A stretch of DNA of 64,000 bases from Brachionus plicatilis (GCA_010279815.1 QEOQ01000670.1:400766-464765); one strand, 5' to 3'; counted from the stretch's first letter, positions 15,958-26,466 are shown. Notes: a model not told the origin generated them from the sequence alone. Program-made: numbers and translations.

Positions 15958-16440
15958 TAGCACTGCCGAACTTCATTAGTATCAGAAACTTGATCCTTTG
16001 GTGAGCTAAATCAATTTTTAAATTCTAACTCAAATTCATAGGCTTTTTAGGTGTTGTTTGATGCTAGCTTTTCGAAGTTGAATTTGCATCTAGTTAGATC
16101 ATTCGGGCTTTTGTTAAATTTTTGGGAATTTATGTTTAGAGATTTGGTCTTAATTGTCTCACAAAGATCAATTAGTCGAAGGCCATTCATGTTTCTCAAT
16201 GGTGTTTGGCCGAATGTATTGACTATCTAGGCCAAAGCCAGTTTCTTGACTTGACTTAAGCTAGTTGTTCGCTTTGTTGGGTCTTGAGACAATGTTCTTG
16301 GATGTACAATATATCGATACCAATTATTTTTTTTTTAAATGGCATTAACCGATGCGCATTTTAGTCAATCAAAATAATATGTTATAATAAATTTTAATCT
16401 AATTTGACTTTTTTTTCTACTGATCGCTTTTCTGACAAAG

Positions 16441-16562
16441 CATTTCATCTCTGTTGTAAATCTGGCGGTAAAACTAAGTCAGAAATTGTTGATAAAATTT
16501 ATGAATTACTGAGAAATTTGACAAATGAGAAATGTCAAAAATACATTCAGGAGTTAAAAATA
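16441..16562 (+). CDS. Possible isolated exon (uncertain)
   Basis: A 122-nt block flanked by a plausible acceptor (…ctgacaaAG) and a strong donor (GTATGT). It encodes FHLCCKSGGKTKSEIVDKIY followed by a Lys/Glu-rich helix ending in LKI. The 'K..GGKTKSEIVDKIYELL' stretch weakly recalls a SAP-type DNA-binding helix pair. No convincing partner exon was found on either side, so this may be a relic of a transposon or dead gene. Given only because codon content and splice signals agree. Confidence 0.25.
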
Positions 16563-17930
16563 GTATGTTAATTAAATTGGATTAAATAAATTTTTTGTTC
16601 AATTTTTTATTTAATTTTTTGTTTAATTATCTCTATGTTGGAGCCTCGAGAATTCTTTGTAATATTTGAAGCATTGACCTCTTCCTTGGTTTTTAGTGAC
16701 ATCAAATTTGTTACTTTTTTCTTGAACTTTTTAATTGAATTAGATAACCTCTTTTTCTTCTTTACACCAGATTGGAAATGTTCAAATCTTTCAATCTACT
16801 TTCATACGGTTTGTTTATAATTGAAGAAACAAATTTGGTAAGTATTAATATTTTTTTTAAAAGAAAATTTCTGATTTTTTTTATTCTTGATCCTATCATT
16901 TATTATGATATTTTTTGAAAACATTTACATCACGCCATTTACACTTGATTTGTATTAAACTTTTTCATGTAAAAAAATCCCGTCATTTTATTTAAACTAG
17001 GTGTTTTTTTCGCTTTTTTGACGGATGTTGTTTTTAAAAGATAACTTTTCCAAAATAATGATTTATTTGAATATTGCTAGGGCCTATTAAATTTCTAGAT
17101 AAAGACTTTTATTGTCAGAAAATTGAAGTTTGAGATCAAGATCAAAAGATCAAAATATAAAATCTAATATTTTTTTTAATAATAGATAATAAATAAATTT
17201 TTTCAAAAACAATCACTTGACATGTCATGTCAAGTTTATTTTCTTATTTAAAATTTTAATATGTTTATTTTTATTGAACTTTAAAAGGTTTAAATATTTT
17301 AATTGATTTTAATGAAAAATTACTTTTAAAGACAAAAAAATTTACTGTTTTAAAATTTTAAATTTATTTAAGTGGAAAAATAAAATTATTTCAGCTTGAA
17401 TGAATGGAAAATAAAAATTATAAATTTGAATTTTTGAACTAACTTTATCTGAATTTATTATTTTAATTATTGATTGTTTTTGTTAAATAAATTAGAGGTC
17501 AATAATTTTGATGTTAATTTGATAATGTACCATTATTAGACATAACATGTCTAATAATTTTTAGTATTTATTTCTTAAAAAATATCAAATCATTAGATTA
17601 ATAGAGTTTTAGAATTTTAAATGATCGTTTCGATCTTAAAATTTAATCTAGAACTTCAATTTGCCTTAATATCTTGATACATTTCATGGCTTATTTATTA
17701 AAAAATACTTTAGCTAAGAAATTGAACTTATTTTACCGAGTTATAAAAGCCATTCACCTAATTTAAAAAATTTTTAGTCCTTTATTTTTAAATTGATTTA
17801 GAATATTTTTTTAAAAAGCTGTTTGATATTTTTACACCATTAAACAGTCTAACATTGTTGAATATTGTTACATAGGACTTTTTTCATGGTTTTTCAAAAT
17901 TATATGAGAATTTTTAATAATATACGAAAA
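16563..17930. other. Non-coding, AT-rich, small palindromes only
   Basis: No supported gene. Two short palindromes are visible: GACATGTCATGTC near 17219, and a TTATTAGACAT/ATGTCTAATAA pair near 17535-17560. Otherwise A/T runs. Confidence 0.5.
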
Positions 17931-17934
17931 AAAT

Positions 17935-18060
17935 ATACCAACTGAATTCGAGTTTTAATGAATCTATGAAATAACCCCGAAATTATATTGCATTTTGTAA
18001 TTAAAAATTAAAAAGCTTTTATTTTAAATAGTTGAGTGATTCTATGAATTGAATCGACTC
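17935..18060 (+). repeat. Dispersed repeat, copy 1
   Basis: This stretch, with core ATCTATGAAATAACC, ATTTTGTAATTAAAAATTAA and TAGTTGAGTGATTC, recurs in inverted orientation at about 22965-23080 with few differences. It has no coding capacity. It is probably a fragment of an uncharacterised transposable element. Confidence 0.7.
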
Positions 18061-18129
18061 TCCTTCGGATGAATAAATGCTGTGAAACTGATGGGTGTTA
18101 AAAAATTTTATAATAAATATTTATAAAAC

Positions 18130-18170
18130 AAGGAGGGGGGCTTCGCTCCCCTCCTTACCTCCCCCCACAA
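18130..18170. repeat. GC-rich hairpin in AT-rich DNA
   Basis: GGAGGGG and CTCCCCTCC pair around a GGCTTCG loop, followed by a further CCTCCCCCC run. The site stands out sharply from its surroundings and lies about 160 bp beyond the 3' end of the hypothetical gene at 18326. It resembles the GC hairpin plus A/T tail seen at LINE 3' ends elsewhere in the window, so a truncated retroelement tail is the likeliest reading. Confidence 0.55.
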
Positions 18171-18325
18171 CATAGATATATTTAGTTTTGTTTTTCAGAC
18201 TAATCAATAATTATTAAAATTAGGTTTCAATTTTTAAATACTTTCATTAAAAAAAATAGAAAAATATATATAATACAAAAATAAAAAAAAGATAAAAAAG
18301 ATAAAATTTAATGATAAAAAAAAAA

Positions 18326-18862
18326 TTAAGTAAAAAAGTTATTTTTAGGGACAAACTCTAAGCTTTTAATAGAATTTGGGACAATGGCTGTGTAATTGAA
18401 TTTTCCAATTTGATTATTATGGAAACCACAAATAAAATTATCGGTTAACTCTCCATTTATTGGTATATATTTTAAACAGGAACATAAATTAAAAGGGTTA
18501 TCATTAAATTTTGAAAAAAGTTGTTCAACAGATGTTAAGTCATTTATATCATTCATTTGATAATTAATATAAAGTTTAACACAGAACTCAAAGCTGATAA
18601 ATGATAATCATTACACCATACACCATTCTTCCTTGCATCATGCAACAATTTTCTATAATTATATTCGACACGCAGCGGATCTACCCTTTTCAGCAACTTA
18701 TTGTAATGACTCAGAAAATTTAGATAGTTTCTGAATTTTCGAGTGTCCAAACTAATAAGCTCATCCAACTGTAAATGAAAATAGAGTGTAATAATAAAAA
18801 AAACATGTAAAAGTGAATACCCTATTATTATTACTATTATTTGTTTTTTCAGATGTAGCCAT
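18326..18862 (-). CDS. Hypothetical protein, two exons, with an internal frameshift
   Basis: Exon 1 (18862-18821) starts at an ATG and encodes MATSEKTNNSNNNR. A 52-nt intron with GTATTC...TTTACAG ends leads in phase to exon 2 at 18768, with LDELISLDTRKFRNYLNFLS and DPLRVEYNYRKLLHDARKNG. That frame stops at 18553, while an overlapping frame (18556-18326) continues with DINDLTSVEQLFSKF and ends ..VPKNNFFT. A one-base slip near 18570-18590 would join them, pointing to a sequencing error or a young pseudogene. No signal peptide or membrane segment is seen. No known family is recognised. Confidence 0.5.
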
Positions 18863-19218
18863 TTATTTAAATAAAAACAATCATGTCAAAAAAAATGGTG
18901 CGCAAATGATCAAATTTATTAGAAAGTAGAAACGTCTTTTTAAATTGAGCGCATTTTTAACAAAAAAAAAAATGATAAAAAAAAATGTTAATGAAATCTA
19001 AACTTCTCGTATACCCATCTTTTAACATTGCCAAAAGATTTTCAATTCAAATTAATAGGAAAACGAAATATTAATTTTATATTGTTGTAGTGAATTAAGT
19101 CTTCTTGCTTTATCAAATTCATTTGTTTCAATTTCATAAGATTATTTCTTTTAAATTTCTAAATTGTTTTTGACAAAATAAAGTTCTAATTAATTTATAA
19201 TGATCGTATTATATTAAT

Positions 19219-19323
19219 CAGACTTGGGCAAAAGTCATCAAGTCAAAGTCATGTCATTTGACTTGACTTTAAATTTTTTTTTTTTAGTCTTCAATTTTTT
19301 TTCTTGACTTTTGCCCAAGTCTG
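19219..19323. repeat. Small foldback element
   Basis: 105 bp with 19-bp perfect inverted ends, CAGACTTGGGCAAAAGTCA and its complement, around a core rich in AAGTCAAG and T runs. Similar 'AAGTC/GACTT' sequence recurs at 19590-19670, 19950-20050, 29720-29780 and 45840-46208, so it belongs to a dispersed family. Confidence 0.75.
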
Positions 19324-20994
19324 CTATTAATTAACATTTAAAAATGAATCTCAATCGTCAACTTCAAATTTCTAATTTATTTTTAGCTTCAATTTGAGTA
19401 AAAATGAACATGCATAATGTTATTTAATATTTAATTTAATAAACCTGAAGCATAATTTGAAAATTATTTGAAAATATAATTTTATGCTTTTTTGAATTCT
19501 CAAGTATATTATAGTTGAAAAACTTCCCAGCTTCTATTAAGTCGTCTAAAGATTGGCTATAAACTTTAAATATTTGATTCATAGATTTTTAAAATTAACA
19601 AATCAAGGCAAAGTCTTGGACTTTAAAAAAAAATTTTGACTTGGACTTGAATCGGAGACTCGTTCGGAATTTTTCTTTGGTGACTTATAAAAAACTGATT
19701 TGATTACCAAAAACAGTTAAAAGTGTGGTACAGTTAAAATATTATAAAAAAAAATCAATTGGTTTTAATTCTTAAATTGTCAAAAATATAGTGCCATCAA
19801 ACTATATTAATAAAAATATTAAATTCATGTTGATTAAATGTGATTTTGAGCGAATTGAAGTTTGTGATCCAAATTTTACTAAATATTAGTACTGTTTTTC
19901 AGATTTACAATCGGATCGACCAGTCCTTAGTTTTAGGCATTTACATGTATTAATCAGAGTTGCTTAAAAGTCACAAGTCTCGAGTCAAGTCCAAGTCCGA
20001 ACTTTTTTTTTTCAATTTTTTTTCAAGAGTCCAAGTCCGGGCTTTAAACTTTTGAATACTGAAGAAGAAATTGTGAAGACTTTTATGATAAAATTACAAG
20101 AAAATTCTGATATATGGCAAATGTATTTGCATTAGACAACCCAAGAGGATATAAATTTTTTGATATGAAGTCTGATCTGGCAAACAAAAAAAAGAAGACT
20201 TGACGAATCTGTTTTTGAGAAAGAGGAATACCAAAGAATTAGAGAAAAGAAATGAGAAGACGAAATTATGACTGAGCAACACAACACTTTTCAAAAAGAT
20301 GAGAACCATAAGCTAAAATTTTGGATTATGATAAAACTGTTTCATAACTGAAGGCAAAAAATCAACTTTTAAAAAAAGCTTAATTGAGATTCTATCAATC
20401 AAATATTTAATTGAAGCTAAAATGTTTCTAAACAAAAAAAATTAAATTTTTTTATGAAAAAGTATATTTTATTTGATGCTATTATGAATTACAATTAAAG
20501 CCCTTTTTAAAATTACTCTTTTTTTATTTATTTGAATTGATTAGAATTTCAAGATAGATCTATTTGTGAAATATTCAAGAAATTACATTTCATGATTAAA
20601 TATAATTGCATTTTATTTTATCTTTTGTGATTAATGTTCATTTAATTGTTTTAAATTTGTCAAAAAAGCATTTAAATTTAATAATTTAGTTATTTAAAAT
20701 GACAATTGTATTATAATTTGCAATATAATTTCGTCTTTTATTCATTTAATTCTTTTTTAAAATAAATTGACATTACAATTGAAGCATTTTCTGAAATTAA
20801 ATGGAATATTTGAAAAATACACGAAATTAAATTGCATTATGCAATAAAATTTATTGAATACCTTTAATTTTTCAAAACCAGTCCTCCCTTTTAAATTACT
20901 AAATTACAAACCATACGTTCATATAAAAAGACAATCTAAAAACATTACATTCATATCAAAAAAATTTTTAACTTTTACCAACAATTACCAAATA
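19324..20994. other. Non-coding, with fragments of the AAGTC-rich repeat family
   Basis: No intact gene. About 19600-19690 and 19955-20050 carry CAAGTCCAAGTCC-type stretches related to the foldback at 19219. On the plus strand, 20060-20340 reads as a broken Lys/Glu-rich frame (DLANKKRRLDESVFEKEEYQ separated by stops), perhaps a dead gene or transposon remnant of unknown family. Confidence 0.4.
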
Positions 20995-21360
20995 ATGTTC
21001 TTCAATACAATTAAAGGATTTTTGTGCATCTTGATAATTGGATTTCAAGCATTAAATATAGATTCATTAAAGTGTTATAGTTGTTCTACTTGCTTAAAAG
21101 TATCTGAAGAAGAGTTGAAAGATTGTCCAGATGAGTCCATATTTTGTCAAACTTCTGTTTTTGAAGATTCAACTTATGGAATTCTAACTGTACAAAGAGG
21201 ATGCTTGCCTTTTTGTCAAGATATATCCAATGGAGGAATAGACACTTCATGTTGTGAAACTGACGGATGCAACAATAAAACTTTTAATAATTCTCAAATT
21301 ATTTCTTCAAGTTTAATCATAATATTTTGTTTAAACTTAATAAGTTTTTTAATCTTTTAA
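20995..21360 (+). CDS. Ly6/uPAR-type (three-finger domain) GPI-anchored surface protein
   Basis: A 121-residue protein from one exon. The ATG at 20995 is preferred because it is directly followed by a signal peptide (FFNTIKGFLCILIIGFQAL), whereas the frame upstream lacks an ATG and is not hydrophobic. The mature part begins LKCYSCSTC, the Ly6 entry motif, contains about ten Cys, and closes with CCETDGCNN, the 'CC...D.CN' signature of the three-finger fold. A hydrophobic C-terminus (SSSLIIIFCLNLISFLIF) after a small-residue stretch is a likely GPI signal. Such proteins act at the cell surface as modulators or adhesion factors; the partner here is unknown. Possible N-glycosylation site NKT next to the last Cys. 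Family call is strong. Confidence 0.85.
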   Translation: MFFNTIKGFLCILIIGFQALNIDSLKCYSCSTCLKVSEEELKDCPDESIFCQTSVFEDSTYGILTVQRGCLPFCQDISNGGIDTSCCETDGCNNKTFNNSQIISSSLIIIFCLNLISFLIF

Positions 21361-21503
21361 ATTTTAAAATTATTTTTTAACTTCAATTTATGTTTGATTT
21401 CACATTCAATAAAATCAAATTGCAAATTCATCATTTAATTAACAATCTAATAATTTTAAAGTATAGTTTGAACATTCTTTAACAAACGTTCTGGAATATT
21501 ATA

Positions 21504-22703
21504 CAGTATGTCACAAAAAGTTAGAATCAAACTTTCTTTTTTAATTGGATTGTTTAATTTTTGATTATTTGGTCACCAAAGAAAATAAAAATCCAGATTT
21601 TTTTTATTATTATTTATTTATTTGTTAACTGTACCGAGCTTAAGCTCCTTCTCCTTCTAGATTTTTTTTATTTCTTTATTTTTTATTGATTCAAATATCG
21701 AAAAAATACAAATAAAAGGAAAACCAGAAAAAAATCCCAAAAAACAATTACTATTGTTATCTAACCGAAAAAAAATATGACACAAAAAGTTAGAATCAAA
21801 ATTATTTTAAGCTTTAAAATTACCGCCTTTTGCGTAGAAAAAAAGTTGGGCACAAAATGTTTGAATCAAGCTTTTTAATCAAAATAAAAACCGGATATCC
21901 GATGTTTTGATTGATTGATCAAGCTAATTGTCACAATTTATGACAAGCATGGTCTCAAATTAAAGACAATCAAGTATTTTAGCATATTCGGTAAAAAAAT
22001 CAATCAAAACATCGGATATCCGGTTTTTATTTTGATTAAAAAGCTTGATTCAAACATTTTGTGCCCAACTTTTTTTCTACAAAAGATAGTTACATTTATT
22101 TTTTATTTATTTGAAAAATAATTTGGAGTTTAACTCCAGGGCGGTTTCGAGTGGCGTAGCCCTCTTTTCAGCCCTCATGTTAGGAAAATATTAAATAAAA
22201 CAAGTTGAACCAACAAAAATTGACAGTTTTTTAAAATGAGCACGAGTCTTAAGGAGTCTTATATTTTGATTGATTTGAGTTGTTGTTGTTGTTTGAGATA
22301 AGATAGATAAAAGACAAAAGATAGTTACATATTATTGAAGTAAATTAATAAAGAGACTTATATTTTTAAGCTTAAGTGTTAAAATTGATTCAAAAGGAGA
22401 AAAAATGAGCTTTAATTAGATACCTAGTTCAAGCATAAAAAATTTTAATTTAACGATAATTTAATTGTAAAAAATAATTTTAAAATTTTTTTTTTTTTTT
22501 TTAAATATAATTTTTGGGTTACCCCTGGGTTTGTCCGAATGGCTTATGCCTTCGTTTAAACCCTATTGCTATCGAAAAAATGATAAAAAATGTTCGAGTT
22601 CATTTGTTAAAATTTAAAATTTAGTTACAAAAAAGAGAATAAAATTGATCACAAAAAGAATTTTAAATTTTACAGTTTGATTCTAACTTTTTGTGACATA
22701 CTG
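21504..22703. mobile_element. Tc1-like non-autonomous element, 1.2 kb
   Basis: Ends CAGTATGTCACAAAAAGTTA from 21504 and complement ending at 22703, with TA on each side. The interior has no transposase. It contains a third copy of the terminal motif (GACACAAAAAGTTAGAATCA near 21779), a complete nested foldback (21834-22080), and three LINE-type 3' tails near 21610-21660, 22100-22185 and 22510-22575. The element has served as an insertion target. Confidence 0.85.
21834..22080. mobile_element. Nested foldback MITE inside the Tc1-like element
   Basis: Arms of about 80 bp match almost exactly: GTAGAAAAAAAGTTGGGCAC inward from 21834 and its complement ending at 22080. They extend through AACCGGATATCCGATGTTTT-like sequence to a spacer of about 80 bp. 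The subterminal GGGCACAAAATGTTTGAATC resembles the host element's TGTCACAAAAAGTTAGAATC, so the two families look related. Confidence 0.85.
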
Positions 22704-22964
22704 TATAAACAAAACTTCGATACCTTATACCACATTCAAATTTTATTTAAAATAAACATCAATTTCAGTCCTAATAAGCAAATCTTGATTTTTAACTCCT
22801 AATAAATCTTAACAGTGAGAAAAATGATTATTCCTATTGTTTAATTATTTGATTATCGAAATATCTAAACTTATAACCATTTTTTTAATGGTTTATAGAA
22901 AGTGTCAACCTTTCATTTTTTATGCACTTAAATTTTTTGTTTGGAAATATTTTCATTCATTTAA

Positions 22965-23080
22965 ATTCATTGAATCACTCAACTATTTAAAATAGAGACT
23001 TTTTAATTTTTAATTACAAAATGTAATATAATTTCGTGGTTATTTCATAGATATATTCATACTGGTATTCAGTAAAATTG
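22965..23080 (-). repeat. Dispersed repeat, copy 2
   Basis: Inverted copy of the 17935-18060 repeat, sharing the ATTTTGTAATTAAAAATTAA, AATAACC and GTTGAGTGATTC blocks. It lies just upstream of a LINE endonuclease remnant. Confidence 0.7.
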
Positions 23081-23209
23081 TAAAATAAGTTTCGGAAATA
23101 TATTTCATAGATATAAGGTGCGCATCATAAATGATATTTCATTTTTTTTTTGGCTTTTTGATTTTTAAGGGTTAAAAAGAACTTAAAAAAATCTAAAAAT
23201 TTCCATTTT

Positions 23210-23710
23210 TTACTCCTAACCTAAAATGAATATTAGAAGTTGAAAAAACAGAGATAGCAGGTTTCGATATATTGGGTATCCAAGAAAAAATTCTCTAGAC
23301 TCAACCAAGCAAAGAACAAGCTTACGTCAAGTCAAGAAACTGGACTCTTTTCCATTTAGACTCAACGCACCACAGTCATGAAGTAGCCTTTCTTCTCAGT
23401 GATCGAGCTTTAAATACCATCAATTCAGTCCCCAAAAATATTGTGTCATTTCAGCCTTCATCCCAACCGAGGTAACATCGTATGACTAGAAAGACAAATT
23501 CTTTATTGAGTTGAATGATTTGTTGTATCAATATCACCTCATAAATTAGTAATAACAACTGGAGGCTTAGAGAATAGATGGCTCGATTCCCGACATACCC
23601 GAGGAATTATTAGAAGACTGGAGAAAATATTTCGAAAAACTTTCAACACCAAGCCAGCCCCGGTGTACTAAAAAATGAACCTGTTACAGACCATTTTTTA
23701 GGCAACTTGA
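23210..23710 (+). pseudogene. LINE endonuclease-region fragment
   Basis: Plus-strand fragments include AGFDILGIQE, the catalytic 'D..G.QE' block of the AP-type endonuclease of non-LTR retrotransposons. They also include EVAFLLSDRALNTINSV (the 'GVAFLLS' block) and DGSIPDIPEELLEDWRKYFE before the reverse transcriptase. The frames are broken by shifts and stops. It shares sequence with the LINE at 14935-16310 and ends at the same GTACTAAAAAATGAACCTG boundary. Confidence 0.7.
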
Positions 23711-23979
23711 AGTTGATGATCATGTTCAAATGATCAAAATGTAATTCAATATAGTATTAATAAAAATGATGAAATTAGCTTTTATTAATTTTTTTTGTAA
23801 TTAAACATAAGATGTTTTCTATTTAAAAAAAACAACTTGTTTTTGTTATTGATTTTTAATTGATTTTTCTAAAATCTTTATTTTGAAAACTAAAAAGACA
23901 AATTTTAAATCCACATAAAGGTATCCAAAATATTTAAATATTTATTTATTTATTTTATTTATTTATTTAAATAATTACT
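23711..23979. other. Spacer ending in an ATTT microsatellite at the gap edge
   Basis: AT-rich spacer after the LINE fragment. About 23935-23975 is a (TTTA/ATTT) run, the sort of tail that ends LINE insertions and probably broke the assembly. Confidence 0.6.
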
Positions 23980-24269
23980 NNNNNNNNNNNNNNNNNNNNN
24001 NNNNNNNNNNNNNNNNNNNNNNNNNNNNNNNNNNNNNNNNNNNNNNNNNNNNNNNNNNNNNNNNNNNNNNNNNNNNNNNNNNNNNNNNNNNNNNNNNNNN
24101 NNNNNNNNNNNNNNNNNNNNNNNNNNNNNNNNNNNNNNNNNNNNNNNNNNNNNNNNNNNNNNNNNNNNNNNNNNNNNNNNNNNNNNNNNNNNNNNNNNNN
24201 NNNNNNNNNNNNNNNNNNNNNNNNNNNNNNNNNNNNNNNNNNNNNNNNNNNNNNNNNNNNNNNNNNNNN
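23980..24269. other. Assembly gap (290 N)
   Basis: Unknown bases. The left edge is an ATTT simple repeat; the right edge is AT-rich. True length is not known. Confidence 0.99.
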
Positions 24270-24939
24270 AATTTGCCTTTTTACGGCCTTTATTTTATAT
24301 GAAAAAAAAAAGATATTGAGAAAAAAATATTAAAACTTAAATAAAAAACGCTAAAATTAACTATCAATTAAAATTTCAAAATTGAGACTTTATTTTCTTT
24401 TATTTCCATAAAGATTGAGATGTTCATATATGATTTTTGAAAAACAATAATTTTTTCCATACTGAGCTTATTTTAAAATTAGCTTCATATTTTGTATTTA
24501 AGTGCAAAACTTCCATATAATTTTTAAGTTTTTTTCTTCAAAAGACTAACATGGCCATGATTTTGAAGCATTTTCGCGAATCTTCAATACTAATAATCAT
24601 TATTAAAAACAAGTAAAAATTTTTCCAAAAATTATTCGATTTGTATCGGTATAAAATTAACAAGATAAAATTCAAGAAATTTTTCAAAATTTCTCTAATA
24701 AATTAGGAATGTAGGTGGAGCAACCATTTTTGAACTTTTAGGTATTGCCTACTTAAACCTTGCAACTTAAACAGAAATATGATTTTTGCATTTAAGTGTA
24801 TTTTTCAGGTATTTGTCTTATGATTAGCAGACTTTAGCCATTAATGCAACAATGTTTGTTTCACTTTCTGAACTAATTTATTACCTTTTTTTTTCAATAA
24901 CTCCCAACTAATTATAATTGCTTCATGGAGCAATTAAAA
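24270..24939. other. Non-coding, AT-rich
   Basis: No reading frame is supported. It may be the interior of a composite MITE whose left end is in the gap, because a related right terminal repeat follows at 25215-25231. Confidence 0.45.
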
Positions 24940-25231
24940 AATAGTCTTAAAAATTTTCTTCAAAATGTATCAGCTGATACAAACTTTGTACCGCCAAAAT
25001 TAAGTCTCTGCAATAACTCTGCAATTTAATTTTAATAGTTTTCTAAAAATTTCAGTGCTTTGCAGACATGCAAAGTTTTGATAGAGACTTAACTTGGGTG
25101 GTTCAAAGTTTGTATTAGCTGATAAATTTTGAAGAAAATTTTTTAGACTCATAGTAAAAAAGTTATTTCATTTAAAAAGTCATTTCATTCATCTAAAATT
25201 TTTTTTTTCTTTGTTCCAAAATTTACAATGC
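24940..25231. mobile_element. Composite MITE, right part
   Basis: A foldback at about 24940-25150 has arms around TATCAGCTGATACAAACTTTG and complement CAAAGTTTGTATTAGCTGATA. It is followed by CCAAAATTTACAATGCC at 25215-25231, one base different from the right terminal repeat of the 507-1186 element. Same layout (foldback then terminal repeat), so it belongs to the same family or a sister family. Confidence 0.6.
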
Positions 25232-25247
25232 CTAATTATTCAAACTA

Positions 25248-25644
25248 CATTGCAGATTTGACACGTGGATTTCTAGTAATTTTACGTAAATTTACGTGAG
25301 TTCACTTAAAAAATAACACAAATTTAATCTATTAAATTTTAAGAATTTTTCACATTTCTTAATCGACTTGAATTTATGTTATTTTTTGTTTTATAGGTAA
25401 TTGATATAGTGTTGGATAAAATTGGCGGACTGCTAGTTTATTAAGAAAAATGAAAAATTTTTTTTTACCATATTTTACCCTTTTTTACCTAGATTTACGT
25501 AAAATTACGTCATTTGTAATGAGTAAAAACAGTAAATAATGAAAAATTCAAAAAATTTAGCTTTTTTTTGGCCTTTACATTTTTACCAATTTTTACGTAA
25601 ATTTACGTAAAATAACCTGAAATCCACGTTTCAAATCGGCACTG
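25248..25644. mobile_element. MITE related to 14708-14912
   Basis: 397 bp, flanked by TA. Ends CATTGCAGATTTGACACGTG and complement CACGTTTCAAATCGGCACTG. Subterminal TTTTACGTAAATTTACGT occurs on both sides. The longer interior has no reading frame. Confidence 0.8.
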
Positions 25645-25753
25645 TATTTTTTTCTATTAAAATAAACCACGCTCGATGAAAAGTATTATATTGATGATTT
25701 AGATTATAATTATCTATTTATTTATTTATGATGTAAAAAATAATAAAAAATAC

Positions 25754-26466
25754 AAATACATAAAGTTTTTAAATCTTTCTTGGTCTTAAGACTCTATTTG
25801 ATTTTGATGCTTCTTTAGGTGCATTTTCTTTATTACTTGTAATAGATTTAGTTGCTTTTTTCTTACTTTTATCATAATTTAAACCCAAAGTGGGTTTAAA
25901 AACCAAATGGTCTTTATTAACATGGTCATTTAAATATTGTTGTTGTGGTGATGGTGGCAATGGTTGTGGTGATGGTGGTAGTGGCTGTGGATTTAAATCA
26001 AAAGCAGCTATATATCTTTCCTCTTCTGTTGGCAACTCATTCTCATCTTCTTCGTCTTCATTTTCATAATCTGATTCTGTTAATTTAGCATCATCATTTT
26101 GAAAGAATAAAGCAGCTTTTGCTTTTTGTGGTCGCCCACGTTTTCTCTTTTGACCAAAATGAAGACGAAGAAGATGAGAATGAGTTGCCAACAGAAGAGG
26201 AAAGATATATAGCTGCTTTTGATTTAAATCCACAGCCACTACCACCATCACCACAACCATTGCCACCATCACCACAACAACAATATTTAAATGACCATGT
26301 TAATAAAGACCATTTGGTTTTTAAACCCACTTTGGGTTTAAATTATGATAAAAGTAAGAAAAAAGCAACTAAATCTATTACAAGTAATAAAGAAAATGCA
26401 CCTAAAGAAGCATCAAAATCAAATAGAGTCTTAAGACCAAGAAAGATTTAAAAACTTTATGTATTT
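25754..26466. repeat. Large inverted duplication: two 311-bp arms around a 91-bp spacer
   Basis: Arms 25754-26064 and 26156-26466 are reverse complements with no mismatch in the parts I compared base by base, and both encode the same 3' gene end. The spacer (26065-26155) occurs once and carries the upstream part of the coding sequence. The centre is near 26110. A LINE fragment abuts the right arm. Either a very young inverted duplication or an assembly or library artefact. Confidence 0.9.
25769..26155 (-). pseudogene. 3' end of an AT-hook protein gene, truncated by the inverted duplication
   Basis: Minus-strand frame reading from the spacer: QKRKRGRPQKAKAALFF, with the AT-hook core KRGRPQK that binds the minor groove of AT-rich DNA. 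It continues through an acidic stretch (ENEDEEDENELPTEEE), a proline-rich repeat (PQPLPPSPQPLPPSP), a Lys-rich tail with SNKENAPKEASKSNRVL, and ends RPRKI-stop at 25769. Composition suggests a nuclear chromatin-associated protein. Upstream of 26155 the frame runs into the antisense of its own 3' end, so the 5' part is gone. The mirror copy on the plus strand (about 26156-26451) repeats the last part. Not recognised as a named gene. Confidence 0.6.

Larger units (their letters stand above)
14935..16310 (-). pseudogene. Decayed non-LTR retrotransposon (LINE) endonuclease region, interrupted by mariner
   Basis: Read on the minus strand, both sides of the mariner insertion give fragments typical of LINE ORF2. 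The 16310-15960 part includes 'RNMNGLRLIDLCETI', the 'N.NG..L...C' block of endonuclease domains. The 15260-14935 part includes DGSIPDKSVELFEDWRKYFE, the stretch just before reverse transcriptase. Several frameshifts and stops are present. A second copy on the plus strand (23210-23710) shares the 'DWRKYFEKL' block, the 'SQVKKL' stretch and the 3' boundary (…GTACTAAAAAATGAACCTG…). Dead copy of a resident family. Confidence 0.65.

Noticed and set aside
20854..20994. Longer N-terminus for the Ly6-like protein
   Set aside because: The upstream codon is TTG and the added residues are not a signal peptide; the ATG at 20995 is directly followed by one.
26119..26451. Separate plus-strand gene mirroring the AT-hook protein end
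   Set aside because: It is the second arm of the inverted duplication; its first residues come from antisense spacer sequence.
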